This document shows positions 1-8,542 of a stretch of DNA of 64,000 bases, one piece after another (the stretch's first letter is position 1; every line of letters begins with the position of its first letter). The position numbers were made by a program, and so were the translations under genes. Source of the DNA: Phocaeicola_A sp045647865 (lineage in GTDB: Bacteria; Bacteroidota; Bacteroidia; Bacteroidales; Bacteroidaceae); assembly GCA_045647865.1 (NCBI GenBank), contig JAZRMW010000063.1, positions 124,001-188,000 on the forward strand, given 5' to 3'. The notes beneath the pieces are model-generated. The model saw only the letters and a list, made by a program, of their open reading frames with translations. It did no database searches and was not told the origin of the DNA.

Positions 1-130
1 CAAAGCAATCTGTCTTGCCACCCTCTTCGTTTAAATTTGTACTTTTTTTCCATCTTATGCATTGTTACTTTAATATATTCTCTTTATTCCGTATTTCTCA
101 CCCTCACATTAATCAAACCCTATATATTGT

Positions 131-325
131 AACGTGAGTTCGATATAAGGAACAAGAGTTTAGTAGTTTGAAAAGTATGCTCAAGTTCCATCAATTTCTA
201 TCAAATGTCCGAAGATATTCTATCAACAGACAAGTTCAAATCTATCAGTTAATGGATGAAGTTCTATCAACTGATAGATTTTTGTAGAGCACATGATAAA
301 TCTACTCTTATATAGAACTCACGTT
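131..325. mobile_element. MITE-like inverted-repeat element, copy 1
   Basis: A 195-bp non-coding element. Its left end reads AACGTGAGTTCGATATAAGG (131-150) and its right end (307-325) is the near-perfect reverse complement. It is flanked by a perfect 5-bp direct repeat ATTGT (126-130 and 326-330), as a target-site duplication would be. Positions 169-224 match the reverse complement of 51653-51708 at about 46 of 56 bases, so it shares interior as well as ends with the copy at 51573-51736. No transposase is present, so mobilisation in trans is inferred. Confidence 0.7.
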
Positions 326-332
326 ATTGTAA

Positions 333-642
333 TAAAAAAGACATGGGAATCTGTGCTCATTGCTCGTCCCACATATTTAGGCTTCTCGCATTGCCTTACC
401 CGTCAAAACGAGCAACGCGAAAGCCCCACGCCAAATGTATACACAACACCATATACCTCATCCGAAACAGGCAAGTGTGCATCAGCATCAATACATACAA
501 AGGGCATTCACTGTTACTTTGTTTTAACGAGTAGTATTTGGTGAAAATTCCGATATATCAAACCCAAAGCGTCAAGTATAAGCCTTCTCCACAATGTAAC
601 ATCTTCACTGATAGTTCCCCGACGGAGATTGTCTTTGTAAGG
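333..642 (-). ncRNA. Candidate small RNA of about 310 nt, family unknown
   Basis: A consensus Bacteroidetes promoter (649-678, minus strand) fires into a stretch with no convincing reading frame. The transcript would end at a U-run (T6 on the minus strand, complement of 334-339) just after a G/C-rich segment containing GGGA...TCCC. Before that, a strong hairpin forms between GGCTTTCGCGTTGC-like and GCAATGCGAGAAGCC sequence (about 380-428). I could not match it to tmRNA, RNase P or SRP RNA signatures. Rfam contains Bacteroidales-restricted RNAs bounded by this promoter type and a terminator, which this resembles in layout only. It lies just past the guaB terminator and stops next to the mobile element. 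Confidence 0.4.
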
Positions 643-648
643 ACGGAA

Positions 649-678
649 CAAAGATAGGGAATAATTATGAATTACCAA
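649..678 (-). promoter_or_regulatory. Promoter for candidate small RNA
   Basis: On the minus strand, TTG (complement of 676-678), 19 bp, then TATCTTTG (complement of 649-656). This matches the Bacteroidetes housekeeping consensus in both boxes and in spacing. No coding sequence lies downstream. Confidence 0.55.
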
Positions 679-800
679 TCATTAATTATAAACATTCTTT
701 CATAAGTGGACAAATACCACACTTTTAACTATCGTTAACCAACCTTTTACTTAATCATATATTAAGTTTACGGGGAAATAATATCTAGAATAAAAGAATA

Positions 801-831
801 GGGGAGTGTGTCAAAACATGACACACTCCCC
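801..831 (-). terminator. guaB terminator
   Basis: A perfect 13-bp stem: GGGGAGTGTGTCA (801-813) with TGACACACTCCCC (819-831) and a 5-nt loop, 25 bp past the guaB stop. The minus-strand sequence after the stem is T-rich (TATTCTTTTATTC). Confidence 0.8.
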
Positions 832-855
832 TGTTTCTATAAATTATAAAAAATA

Positions 856-2334
856 TTAATTGTTCGGACGGCTATAGTTAGGAGCCTCGCTAGTGATAGC
901 CACATCGTGCGGATGGCTTTCCATAACACCGGCATTGGTGATGCGAGTAAACTTCGCATTGTGTAACTGCTGGATATTGGCAGCACCGCAATAACCCATA
1001 CCTGAACGAAGACCACCAACGAGCTGATAGATTACCTCGTACAAAGTACCTTTGTAAGGAACACGAGCAGCAATACCTTCGGGAACGAGTTTCTTCACCT
1101 CTGTCACACCACCTTGGAAATAGCGGTCTGCAGAACCGTGTTCCATGGCTTCGAGTGAACCCATTCCACGGTATGACTTAAACTTACGTCCGTTGAAAAT
1201 GATTGTATCACCAGGAGCCTCTTCTGTACCGGCAACGAGCGAGCCAATCATTACACTGTAACCTCCGGCGGCAAGTGCCTTCACTACATCACCAGAGTAA
1301 CGGAGTCCACCATCAGCAATGAGGGGCACACCAGTACCTTCCAAAGCCTTGGCAACATCATACACTGCAGACAATTGGGGAACACCCACACCGGCCACAA
1401 CACGAGTCGTACAGATAGAACCCGGACCGATACCTACCTTTACGGCATCTGCACCGGCTTCAACCAACATCTTGGCAGCTTCACCCGTAGCAATGTTACC
1501 TACAACGATGTCAATGCCAGGGAAACGTTTCTTAGCTTCTTTCAATTTATCGATAACACCCTTTGAATGTCCGTGAGCAGTATCAATAACGATAGCATCA
1601 GCACCGGCATCCACCAAGGCTTGCATACGATCAAAGGTATCAGCCGTAACACCTACACCGGCAGCAACACGAAGACGGCCCTTGCTATCCTTGCAAGCCA
1701 TAGGTTTATCTTTTGCCTTGGTAATATCTTTATAAGTGATAAGTCCCACCAATTTACCATCAGCATCTACTACAGGAAGCTTTTCAATCTTGTTCTCTTG
1801 CAGTATCTGTGAAGCAGTTTCCATATCGGTTCCAGGATGGGTGGTAATAATGTTTTCACCAGTCATCACTTCGTCGATATGTTTGTCCATATCGCGTTCA
1901 AAACGAAGGTCACGATTGGTAACAATACCCACCAGATGTTTTTCGTCATCAACCACAGGAATACCTCCGATATGGTATTCTGCCATAAGGGCAAGAGCGT
2001 CTTTCACCGTAGATCCACGCTTGATGGTTACAGGATCGTAAATCATTCCGTTCTCAGCACGCTTGACGATAGCTACCTGACGAGCCTGCTCCTCGATAGA
2101 CATATTCTTATGAATAACGCCTATACCACCCTCGCGGGCAATGGCAATAGCCATCTTTGCCTCAGTAACGGTATCCATAGCAGCCGTTACAAAAGGTATC
2201 TTCAATTCGATGTTACGTGAAAACTTGGTAGAGAGCTCTACCGTGCGGGGCAATACTTCGGAATAAGCGGGAATCAACAGTACGTCATCGTATGTCAATC
2301 CATCCATCACAATCTTATCTGCAATAAATGACAT
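856..2334 (-). CDS. guaB: Inosine-5'-monophosphate dehydrogenase
   Basis: Oxidises IMP to XMP with NAD+, the committed step of guanine nucleotide synthesis, in the cytosol. The 492 residues are normal for bacterial IMPDH. The TIM barrel is interrupted by a CBS pair at about 95-205 (PVVDDEKHLVGIVTNRDL and PVVDADGKLVGLITYKDI). The catalytic loop GIGPGSICTTRVV places the nucleophile at Cys308. The IMP-phosphate loop DGGLRYSGDVVKA lies near 342 and the flap YRGMGSLEAM near 387. The gene is monocistronic, with a terminator at 801-831 and a promoter at 2366-2396. A complete, ordinary gene. Confidence 0.98.
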   Translation of the reverse strand: MSFIADKIVMDGLTYDDVLLIPAYSEVLPRTVELSTKFSRNIELKIPFVTAAMDTVTEAKMAIAIAREGGIGVIHKNMSIEEQARQVAIVKRAENGMIYDPVTIKRGSTVKDALALMAEYHIGGIPVVDDEKHLVGIVTNRDLRFERDMDKHIDEVMTGENIITTHPGTDMETASQILQENKIEKLPVVDADGKLVGLITYKDITKAKDKPMACKDSKGRLRVAAGVGVTADTFDRMQALVDAGADAIVIDTAHGHSKGVIDKLKEAKKRFPGIDIVVGNIATGEAAKMLVEAGADAVKVGIGPGSICTTRVVAGVGVPQLSAVYDVAKALEGTGVPLIADGGLRYSGDVVKALAAGGYSVMIGSLVAGTEEAPGDTIIFNGRKFKSYRGMGSLEAMEHGSADRYFQGGVTEVKKLVPEGIAARVPYKGTLYEVIYQLVGGLRSGMGYCGAANIQQLHNAKFTRITNAGVMESHPHDVAITSEAPNYSRPNN

Positions 2335-2365
2335 AGGTTATAATGCTTTAAAAATTTATTGCGTG

Positions 2366-2396
2366 CAAATTTACGCATTTTCTTGAATTTGCACAA
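2366..2396 (-). promoter_or_regulatory. guaB promoter
   Basis: Minus strand: TTGTG (complement of 2392-2396), then TAAATTTG (complement of 2366-2373), an exact TAnnTTTG match. It lies about 30 bp upstream of the guaB start codon. Confidence 0.55.
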
Positions 2397-2427
2397 TAGA
2401 AAGTAGAGAAAATCCTTAAAAAAACAA

Positions 2428-2501
2428 GTACGGATGACGCGGATTACACTGTTTTATCCACATTATACATGAATAACCAATGCTATCTGCGTCATCCGTA
2501 C
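2428..2501. repeat. 13-bp inverted repeat between recQ and guaB
   Basis: GTACGGATGACGC (2428-2440) is perfectly inverted at 2489-2501, 48 bp apart. It lies between the recQ stop and the guaB promoter, so it could end recQ transcripts, although no T-run follows. Its length and the matching ends also suit a small mobile repeat. Confidence 0.5.
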
Positions 2502-2524
2502 CTAAATATCACGCATGAAAAATA

Positions 2525-4705
2525 TCAATTCGCCATTTCTGAAATAAACTTGATACGTACCAATCGGATTTCATCTTCTGAATAGTCATCACCTAATTCG
2601 TCATAAGCATCCTCAAGACTGTCAGTGGTTGATTCCTTGAAGTATTCATATATATCATCCAAATGGTCTTCATCCATCACTTCATCCAAGAAATAATCAA
2701 TATTCAATTTGGTTCCAGAATAGACAATGGCTTCAACCTCGTCAAGCAATTCACTAAAGTCCATACCCTTACCTACGGCAATATCATCAAGCGCCACCTT
2801 ACGGTCAATACTCTGGATAATGGAGACTTTCAATTTGGATTTGTTGGCGACAGTACGTACACGAAGGTCTTCAGGACGCTCAATCTCATTCTCCTCGCAA
2901 TGACGCTTAATCAATTTACAGAACTCTTCACCATAGCGTTTGGCCTTACCAGCTCCCACACCAGGGATATTCTGAAGTTCTTCCATCGTCACAGGATAGA
3001 TAGTTGCCATTGCTTCCAACGAAGGATCCTGGAAAATAACATAAGGAGGAACCTCCAACTGCTTGGACAGTTTCTTACGGAGATCCTTCAACATGGAGTA
3101 CAATGCCGGGTCAACAGCACATGCACCACCACCACGCAAAGGTGTTTCTTCCTCTTCTTCGTCAAAATCGTTATCCTCAGTTATCTTAAAGGACTTGGGA
3201 GACTTGAGGAACTTGCGTCCCTCGGCTGTCACTTTCAACAAACCATAATTATCCACATCCTTCTTCAGATACCCAGCAATCAGAGCCTGGCGAATGACTG
3301 CATTCCATAACTTGTCCTCTTCGCCCATACCCGAACCGAACACTTCCAGTTCATCGTGCTTCTGTGCCAACACTTCGGCAGTTTCCTTACCTAAAAGTAT
3401 ATCTATAATATAATCAGTCTTGAAATTTTCTTTTACGGCCAAGATAGTCTCTATCACGGCACACAATGATTCCTTTGCTTCCACTCGTTTCTTTGGATTT
3501 AAACAATTGTCACAATTTCCACAATTTTCCTCTGCATATACTTCTCCAAAATAATGCAACAAGAGTTTTCTACGACATACAGAGGATTCAGCATAAGCCG
3601 CAGTCTCCTGTAGGAGCTGACGACCTATATCCTGTTCTGCCACAGGTTTTCCCTCCATAAACTTCTCTAGTTTCTGAAGGTCTTTATTTGAATAGAATGT
3701 AAGACAGACACCTTCTCCTCCATCACGTCCTGCACGTCCGGTCTCTTGATAATATCCTTCGAGGCTCTTAGGTATATCATAATGGATTACATAGCGTACA
3801 TCCGGTTTGTCAATACCCATACCGAAAGCAATTGTTGCCACAATGACATCAATCTGTTCCATCAAGAAATCGTCCTGCGTAGCCGAACGGGTAGCCGAAT
3901 CCATCCCCGCATGATAGGCACGGGCATTGATATCATTGGCCTGCAACACTTCGGCCAACTCTTCCACCTTTTTCCGGCTCAGACAATAAATAATACCAGA
4001 CTTTCCAGGATTGGCTTTGATATATTTAATGATTTCCTTGTCTATCAGCTTTGTTTTCGGACGTACCTCATAAAAAAGATTAGGGCGATTGAACGAAGAT
4101 TTGAATTCCTTGGCATCCATCATACCCAAGTTCTTCTTGATATCACCACGAACCTTGTCCGTAGCTGTAGCCGTAAGAGCAATCAACGGAGCTTTTCCAA
4201 TTTCATTAATAATTGGTCGGATACGACGGTATTCCGGTCTGAAATCATGTCCCCATTCAGAAATACAATGCGCCTCATCAACCGCATAAAATGAAATCTT
4301 GATGGTACGGAAGAACTCAACATACTCCTCTTTAGTCAAAGATTCGGGAGCTACATAAAGCAACTTGGTCTTACCACAAAGAATGTCAGATTTCACCAAA
4401 TCAATTGCACTCTTATTCAGTGACGAATTGATAAAATGGGCTAATCCATCCTCCTCACTCATGTTACGCATGGCATCAACCTGATTTTTCATCAAAGCTA
4501 TCAACGGAGAGATGACAATGGCCACCCCATCCATCAGAAGTGAAGGGAGTTGGTAACACAACGACTTTCCACCACCCGTAGGCATCAATACAAAAGTATC
4601 ATTGCCATCAAGCAGATTTCGAATGATTGCCTCTTGATCACCTTTGAAGGTATCAAACCCGAAATACTTCTTCAAACACTCTGTCAAATTCAAATTTTCA
4701 GCCAT
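2525..4705 (-). CDS. recQ: ATP-dependent DNA helicase RecQ
   Basis: A 3'-5' superfamily-2 helicase for recombination and replication-fork repair. Motif I is GGGKS (44-48) and motif II is DEAH (143-146), followed by CISEWGHDFRPEYR with the RecQ aromatic-rich loop. An RQC zinc site (CRRKLLLHYF...ENCGNCDNC) falls near 375-405. An HRDC domain occupies about 525-600 (YPVTMEELQNIPGVGAGKA). A further 120-residue acidic C-terminal region, probably a helix-turn-helix domain, makes it longer than E. coli RecQ (about 610 aa); this long form is usual in Bacteroidetes. The 149-bp gap to clpX and its own promoter suggest separate transcription. Confidence 0.96.
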   Translation of the reverse strand: MAENLNLTECLKKYFGFDTFKGDQEAIIRNLLDGNDTFVLMPTGGGKSLCYQLPSLLMDGVAIVISPLIALMKNQVDAMRNMSEEDGLAHFINSSLNKSAIDLVKSDILCGKTKLLYVAPESLTKEEYVEFFRTIKISFYAVDEAHCISEWGHDFRPEYRRIRPIINEIGKAPLIALTATATDKVRGDIKKNLGMMDAKEFKSSFNRPNLFYEVRPKTKLIDKEIIKYIKANPGKSGIIYCLSRKKVEELAEVLQANDINARAYHAGMDSATRSATQDDFLMEQIDVIVATIAFGMGIDKPDVRYVIHYDIPKSLEGYYQETGRAGRDGGEGVCLTFYSNKDLQKLEKFMEGKPVAEQDIGRQLLQETAAYAESSVCRRKLLLHYFGEVYAEENCGNCDNCLNPKKRVEAKESLCAVIETILAVKENFKTDYIIDILLGKETAEVLAQKHDELEVFGSGMGEEDKLWNAVIRQALIAGYLKKDVDNYGLLKVTAEGRKFLKSPKSFKITEDNDFDEEEEETPLRGGGACAVDPALYSMLKDLRKKLSKQLEVPPYVIFQDPSLEAMATIYPVTMEELQNIPGVGAGKAKRYGEEFCKLIKRHCEENEIERPEDLRVRTVANKSKLKVSIIQSIDRKVALDDIAVGKGMDFSELLDEVEAIVYSGTKLNIDYFLDEVMDEDHLDDIYEYFKESTTDSLEDAYDELGDDYSEDEIRLVRIKFISEMAN

Positions 4706-4769
4706 ACAAATACAGTATTAGTTTGCCATTTATTCTGCGCAACAACGACCTTACAAAATTGTCAGCAAA

Positions 4770-4777
4770 CAAAGTTA
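4770..4777 (-). promoter_or_regulatory. recQ -7 box
   Basis: TAACTTTG on the minus strand, matching TAnnTTTG, about 65 bp upstream of the recQ start. The -33 box is poor (ATGG). Confidence 0.4.
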
Positions 4778-4854
4778 TAAACAACTTCTCATATATCCAT
4801 AGCTTTTTGCCACTTTTTTACAAAAAAGGTGCAAATCTTATCAATTCTACTCCA

Positions 4855-6093
4855 TTATACGCTCTGCAAACGCGACAAATTGGCTTTGCCTAGTTGTTTT
4901 TGAGCATAATCAAGAGTCACTTCGTATTCCTTCTTATCCGTATCGGATGGAAGTTCGAACATGACATCCATCATAATGGTCTCCACAATGGAGCGCAAAC
5001 CACGTGCACCCAATTTGTATTCCACCGCCTTGTCCACAATGTATTCATAGACTTCCGGTTGAAAAGTAAGGGTCACACTGTCCATTTCGAACAACTTGAC
5101 GTATTGCTTGATAATGGAGTTCTTCGGTTCCGTCAAAATACTTCGAAGGGCATCCCTATCCAACGGATTAAGATAGGTAAGCACAGGCAGACGACCGATA
5201 ATTTCAGGAATCAAGCCGAACGACTTCAAATCCTGTGGTGCAATGTACTGCATCATATTGTTCTTATCAATCTTTTGGACATTACCGACCGCATTGTATC
5301 CTACCACATGTGTATTAAGGCGCTGGGCAATCTTTTTCTCAATTCCATCGAACGCGCCACCACAGATAAACAGGATATTCTTGGTATTGACGGGAATCAT
5401 CTTTTGATCAGGATGCTTACGACCTCCTTGAGGAGGAACATTCACTACCGAACCTTCAAGCAATTTCAACAATCCCTGTTGTACTCCCTCACCGCTGACA
5501 TCACGGGTAATGGAAGGATTGTCGCTTTTGCGGGCAATCTTGTCTATTTCGTCAATAAAGACAATACCCTTCTCAGCTTCCTGTACATTGTAGTCGGCCA
5601 CCTGAAGCAGACGGGTCAGGATACTTTCGATATCCTCACCCACATATCCTGCTTCGGTCAATACCGTCGCATCCACAATCGTAAAGGGGACATCCAACAA
5701 TTTGGCTATGGTACGGGCAAGCAAGGTCTTTCCTGTACCCGTACTTCCGACCATAATAATATTGGATTTTTCAATCTCTACCTCATCAGCGCTTTCCGCC
5801 TGCGCCAAACGTTTATAATGGTTATACACCGATACAGATAAAAAACGTTTAGCATCATCTTGACCAATGACATACTGATCAAGGAAAGCCTTTATATCCT
5901 TAGGCTTGGGAAGATTTTTTTTCGCGTCCTCTATTTTTTTCTTCCCTGTATCACGCAAAAATTCTTTAGCTATCTCTACCGCTTGCTCAGCGCATTCATT
6001 ACAGATGAATCCATCCATACCACTGATGAGGAGTGCGACTTCTCCATCCGTGCGGCCACAAAAACTACATTTTCTTTTTACCTTTCCTGCCAT
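4855..6093 (-). CDS. clpX: ATP-dependent Clp protease ATP-binding subunit ClpX
   Basis: AAA+ unfoldase that feeds tagged proteins to ClpP. The N-terminal zinc-binding domain has Cys9, Cys12, Cys31 and Cys34. Walker A is GSTGTGKT (117-124), the substrate-gripping pore loop is GYVGED (150-155), Walker B is IVFIDEIDK (178-186), and an RKH loop (GGRKHPDQ) follows. The length of 412 residues is normal. Only 6 bp separate it from the clpP stop, so the two form an operon. No IGF-type ClpP-docking loop was pinned down by eye, but the adjacency leaves little doubt about the partner. Confidence 0.98.
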   Translation of the reverse strand: MAGKVKRKCSFCGRTDGEVALLISGMDGFICNECAEQAVEIAKEFLRDTGKKKIEDAKKNLPKPKDIKAFLDQYVIGQDDAKRFLSVSVYNHYKRLAQAESADEVEIEKSNIIMVGSTGTGKTLLARTIAKLLDVPFTIVDATVLTEAGYVGEDIESILTRLLQVADYNVQEAEKGIVFIDEIDKIARKSDNPSITRDVSGEGVQQGLLKLLEGSVVNVPPQGGRKHPDQKMIPVNTKNILFICGGAFDGIEKKIAQRLNTHVVGYNAVGNVQKIDKNNMMQYIAPQDLKSFGLIPEIIGRLPVLTYLNPLDRDALRSILTEPKNSIIKQYVKLFEMDSVTLTFQPEVYEYIVDKAVEYKLGARGLRSIVETIMMDVMFELPSDTDKKEYEVTLDYAQKQLGKANLSRLQSV

Positions 6094-6099
6094 ACCTTA

Positions 6100-6768
6100 T
6101 TATACCTTGCGTGCCAATACCTCATCAATCATACCATACTCTTTGGCCTCAGCTGCTGTCATCCAATAATCTCGGTCTGAGTCAGCCCATACCTTATCAA
6201 AATCAGTATGAGAATGGTCTGCAATGATGGTATAGAGTTCCTTCTTCAATTTCTGAATCTCACGGGCAGTAATCTCGATATCCGAAGCCTGTCCCTGTGC
6301 ACCTCCCATCGGCTGGTGAATCATCACACGCGAATGAGGCAAGGCCGAGCGTTTACCTTCTGCACCAGCCACCAGCAATACGGCAGCCATCGAAGCAGCC
6401 ATACCCGTACAGATAGTAGCGGCATCGCTATTGATGAACTGCATAGTGTCATAGATACCCAATCCGGCATATACCGAGCCACCAGGGGAATTGATATAAA
6501 TAGAGATATCCTTACCCGGATCCACCGAATCCAGATAGAGGAGCTGTGCCTGCAAAGTGTTGGCCGTATAATCATCCACCTGAGTACCCAAGAAAATGAT
6601 ACGGTCCATCATCAAACGAGAAAAGACATCAAGTTGGGTTACATTCAACTGACGCTCTTCCAGAATATAAGGATTCAGATAACTGGCTTGAGAACGGATA
6701 ACATCGTCAAGCACCATACTGCTCATACCAAGATGCTTGGTTGCGTATTTTCTAAAATCGTCGTTCAT
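6100..6768 (-). CDS. clpP: ATP-dependent Clp protease proteolytic subunit ClpP
   Basis: Self-compartmentalised serine protease. With the start at 6768 (MNDDFRKYATKHLGM) it has 222 residues. The nucleophile is Ser126 in GMAASMA and the general base is His151 in HSRVMIHQPMGGAQGQ; an Asp lies further on in the DRDYWM region. An in-frame ATG at 6825 would add 19 residues (MPTSFKGKALNDRLLKR...) unlike the family N-terminus. From memory, Bacteroides ClpP begins at MDDFRKYATKH, so I prefer the shorter form, but the longer one has an A/G-rich upstream stretch and is not excluded. First gene of clpP-clpX. Confidence 0.96.
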   Translation of the reverse strand: MNDDFRKYATKHLGMSSMVLDDVIRSQASYLNPYILEERQLNVTQLDVFSRLMMDRIIFLGTQVDDYTANTLQAQLLYLDSVDPGKDISIYINSPGGSVYAGLGIYDTMQFINSDAATICTGMAASMAAVLLVAGAEGKRSALPHSRVMIHQPMGGAQGQASDIEITAREIQKLKKELYTIIADHSHTDFDKVWADSDRDYWMTAAEAKEYGMIDEVLARKV

Positions 6769-6871
6769 AATCATTCTTTTTAGTAATCTATCATTCAGAG
6801 CCTTCCCTTTAAAACTGGTTGGCATTTTCTTCTTTCATAACAGAAAAGAAGTCCAAACAACTCCTAAAAAG

Positions 6872-6942
6872 AAGGAAGGTCTCCGGCATTTCGTATGTTC
6901 ACAGAGCAAATATACAAAAAAAAGATACCCGAGACCTTCCTT
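6872..6942 (-). terminator. Long-loop hairpin between tig and clpP
   Basis: AAGGAAGGTCTC (6872-6883) is perfectly inverted at 6931-6942, and outer CCTAAAA/TTTTAGG sequence nearly extends the stem. Transcripts leaving tig would form the whole hairpin. The 47-bp loop contains the clpP -7 box (6907-6914), so clpP-initiated RNA holds only one arm. Confidence 0.55.
6907..6914 (-). promoter_or_regulatory. clpP -7 box
   Basis: TATATTTG on the minus strand, an exact TAnnTTTG match, inside the loop of the 6872-6942 inverted repeat. No good -33 box is seen at the expected distance. Confidence 0.45.
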
Positions 6943-6974
6943 TTAGGAAGTTTTAGCAATTAATTGCTTTCCGC

Positions 6975-8324
6975 TTATTGGAACATCTTGTTGAACTCAT
7001 CCAATGAGATGGTCTTTTCATCCAAAGAAACCTTGCTCTTCAAAGCAGCAGACAACTTGGTTTCGATAGCACGGTTCACCAATCCGTCAACGCTCTCTTT
7101 CTTCTTGAGCATATCCTTGGCATAGTTCTCAAGCAAATCTTCAGGTACATTCATCATACCATACTGAGCGAACTGTGCACGAGTAGCAGCCTTAGCCATG
7201 TTCATCACATCGTCGTTGTCAACCTTGATTTCATTTTGGCTAACGAGTTCCTCTTTGATAAGGTGCCAAGTCAACTCTTCGATGCTCTTGTCGTAGTTCT
7301 CGTTCACGAACTCTTCGCCCTTCTCTTCGTTGTTCAACATCATGATGCGTTTGAGCAATGCATCGGGGAACTCGAGTTTACCAATCTTGTTAGTAAGGTA
7401 TTCGCGTACATCAATCAAGAACTTGTAGTCGCTATCGGGAGTAAACTGAGCCTGAAGAGACTCCTTAACCTTTGCGCGGAACTCTTCTTCGCTGTTCACG
7501 ACACCTTCGCCGAATACTTGATCGAAGATTTCCTGTGAAAGTTCAGCCTCAACGAAACGGGTGATTTCCTCTACCTGGAAGCTGAAGTTTCCTGCGTGGG
7601 CTGCAACCTCTTCCTTCTGGATTTTCAACAGAGAGGCCAACTCTACTTCGCTACCGTTGTAAGCTGCATTGGGGTTGAATACAAGCACATCATTCACTTT
7701 AGCGGTAGCAAAAACAGCTTTCTGCTCGTCGTTCTTCATGTATGAAGGCATCATCACAGCACCTTCTACCTGAATACCACCTTCCTTGGTGCTACCATTT
7801 TCGTCCAACTCAGCCAAGAGGCCCTTCAACATATCATTATCTTGGTATGAATCAACCTTCTCGTACTTACCGGCACGTTGAGTGTACATACCAATCTGAC
7901 GGTTGACGATCTCATCATTAACATCAATGTTGTAATAAGCAATCTTGTCATCTGCACCGAGAGCTACCTCAAATTCAGGAGCCAAAGCGATATCGAATAC
8001 GAACTCGATGTCATCCTGAGCCACGATATCAATATTCTGTCCCTCTACAGGCAGAGGTTCTCCCAACATGTTTACCTTATTCTCTCTCAGATATTCATAT
8101 ACCTTCTCTTGCAAGAGTTTGTTAACCTCTTCAGCCTTAACTGCGGTTCCATATTGTTTCTTGATAATTCCCATAGGAACCATTCCGGGGCGAAAACCCG
8201 GCATATTTGCCTTCTGACGGAAAGTCTTCAGTGCTTTTTCTACTTTTTCTTGATAATCTGCCTTTTCAAGCATTACGGTCAGCTTTGCGCTTACCTTGTC
8301 TACGTTTTGCAATGAAATGTTCAT
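6975..8324 (-). CDS. tig: Trigger factor
   Basis: Ribosome-associated chaperone and prolyl isomerase that meets nascent chains at the exit tunnel. The ribosome-docking signature GFRPGMVP is at 43-50. The rest is long, acidic and helical, with a divergent central domain and a C-terminal helical arm region ending KTISLDEFNKMFQ. The 449 residues fit the Bacteroidetes form; the central PPIase domain is hard to recognise, which is common in this phylum. It is transcribed from a strong promoter at 8450-8480 with a leader of about 120 nt and is followed by the 6872-6942 hairpin. Confidence 0.93.
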   Translation of the reverse strand: MNISLQNVDKVSAKLTVMLEKADYQEKVEKALKTFRQKANMPGFRPGMVPMGIIKKQYGTAVKAEEVNKLLQEKVYEYLRENKVNMLGEPLPVEGQNIDIVAQDDIEFVFDIALAPEFEVALGADDKIAYYNIDVNDEIVNRQIGMYTQRAGKYEKVDSYQDNDMLKGLLAELDENGSTKEGGIQVEGAVMMPSYMKNDEQKAVFATAKVNDVLVFNPNAAYNGSEVELASLLKIQKEEVAAHAGNFSFQVEEITRFVEAELSQEIFDQVFGEGVVNSEEEFRAKVKESLQAQFTPDSDYKFLIDVREYLTNKIGKLEFPDALLKRIMMLNNEEKGEEFVNENYDKSIEELTWHLIKEELVSQNEIKVDNDDVMNMAKAATRAQFAQYGMMNVPEDLLENYAKDMLKKKESVDGLVNRAIETKLSAALKSKVSLDEKTISLDEFNKMFQ

Positions 8325-8449
8325 TTCTGCTCTAATTTATTTTAATGAATTACTTAATATACCTTATTATATATAATATACCCATAGAGGGTTACCTTTT
8401 TTCACCCAAGTGGAAGCACCGATGACACCCCACTTTAATTTTGAAGGTG

Positions 8450-8480
8450 CAAAATTAGTGTTAATCTTTCAAATTACAAA
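8450..8480 (-). promoter_or_regulatory. tig promoter
   Basis: Minus strand TTTG (complement of 8477-8480), exactly 19 bp, then TAATTTTG (complement of 8450-8457). Both boxes and the spacing match the Bacteroidetes consensus. The leader to the tig start is about 120 nt and contains an A/T palindrome (TATATTATATATAATATA). Confidence 0.65.
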
Positions 8481-8542
8481 TATGAGAAGCAAAAAAACTT
8501 TATTTCAAGCTCTTTTACTATACAAAATCCCTATCTACAAGG

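Noticed and set aside
1..130. Gene fragment at the left edge
   Set aside because: A/T-rich sequence with no open frame of note or recognisable motif; nothing can be supported.
293..544. Plus-strand open frame of 83 codons in the leftmost gap
   Set aside because: No family resemblance, no promoter or ribosome-binding context, and it is antisense to the candidate small RNA; part lies within the mobile element.
333..642. tmRNA, RNase P RNA or SRP RNA
   Set aside because: The universally conserved segments of each were not found; the RNA is therefore left unassigned.
4894..5841. 315-codon plus-strand frame inside clpX
   Set aside because: Complement of a highly conserved gene; its composition mirrors clpX codons and shows no known domain.
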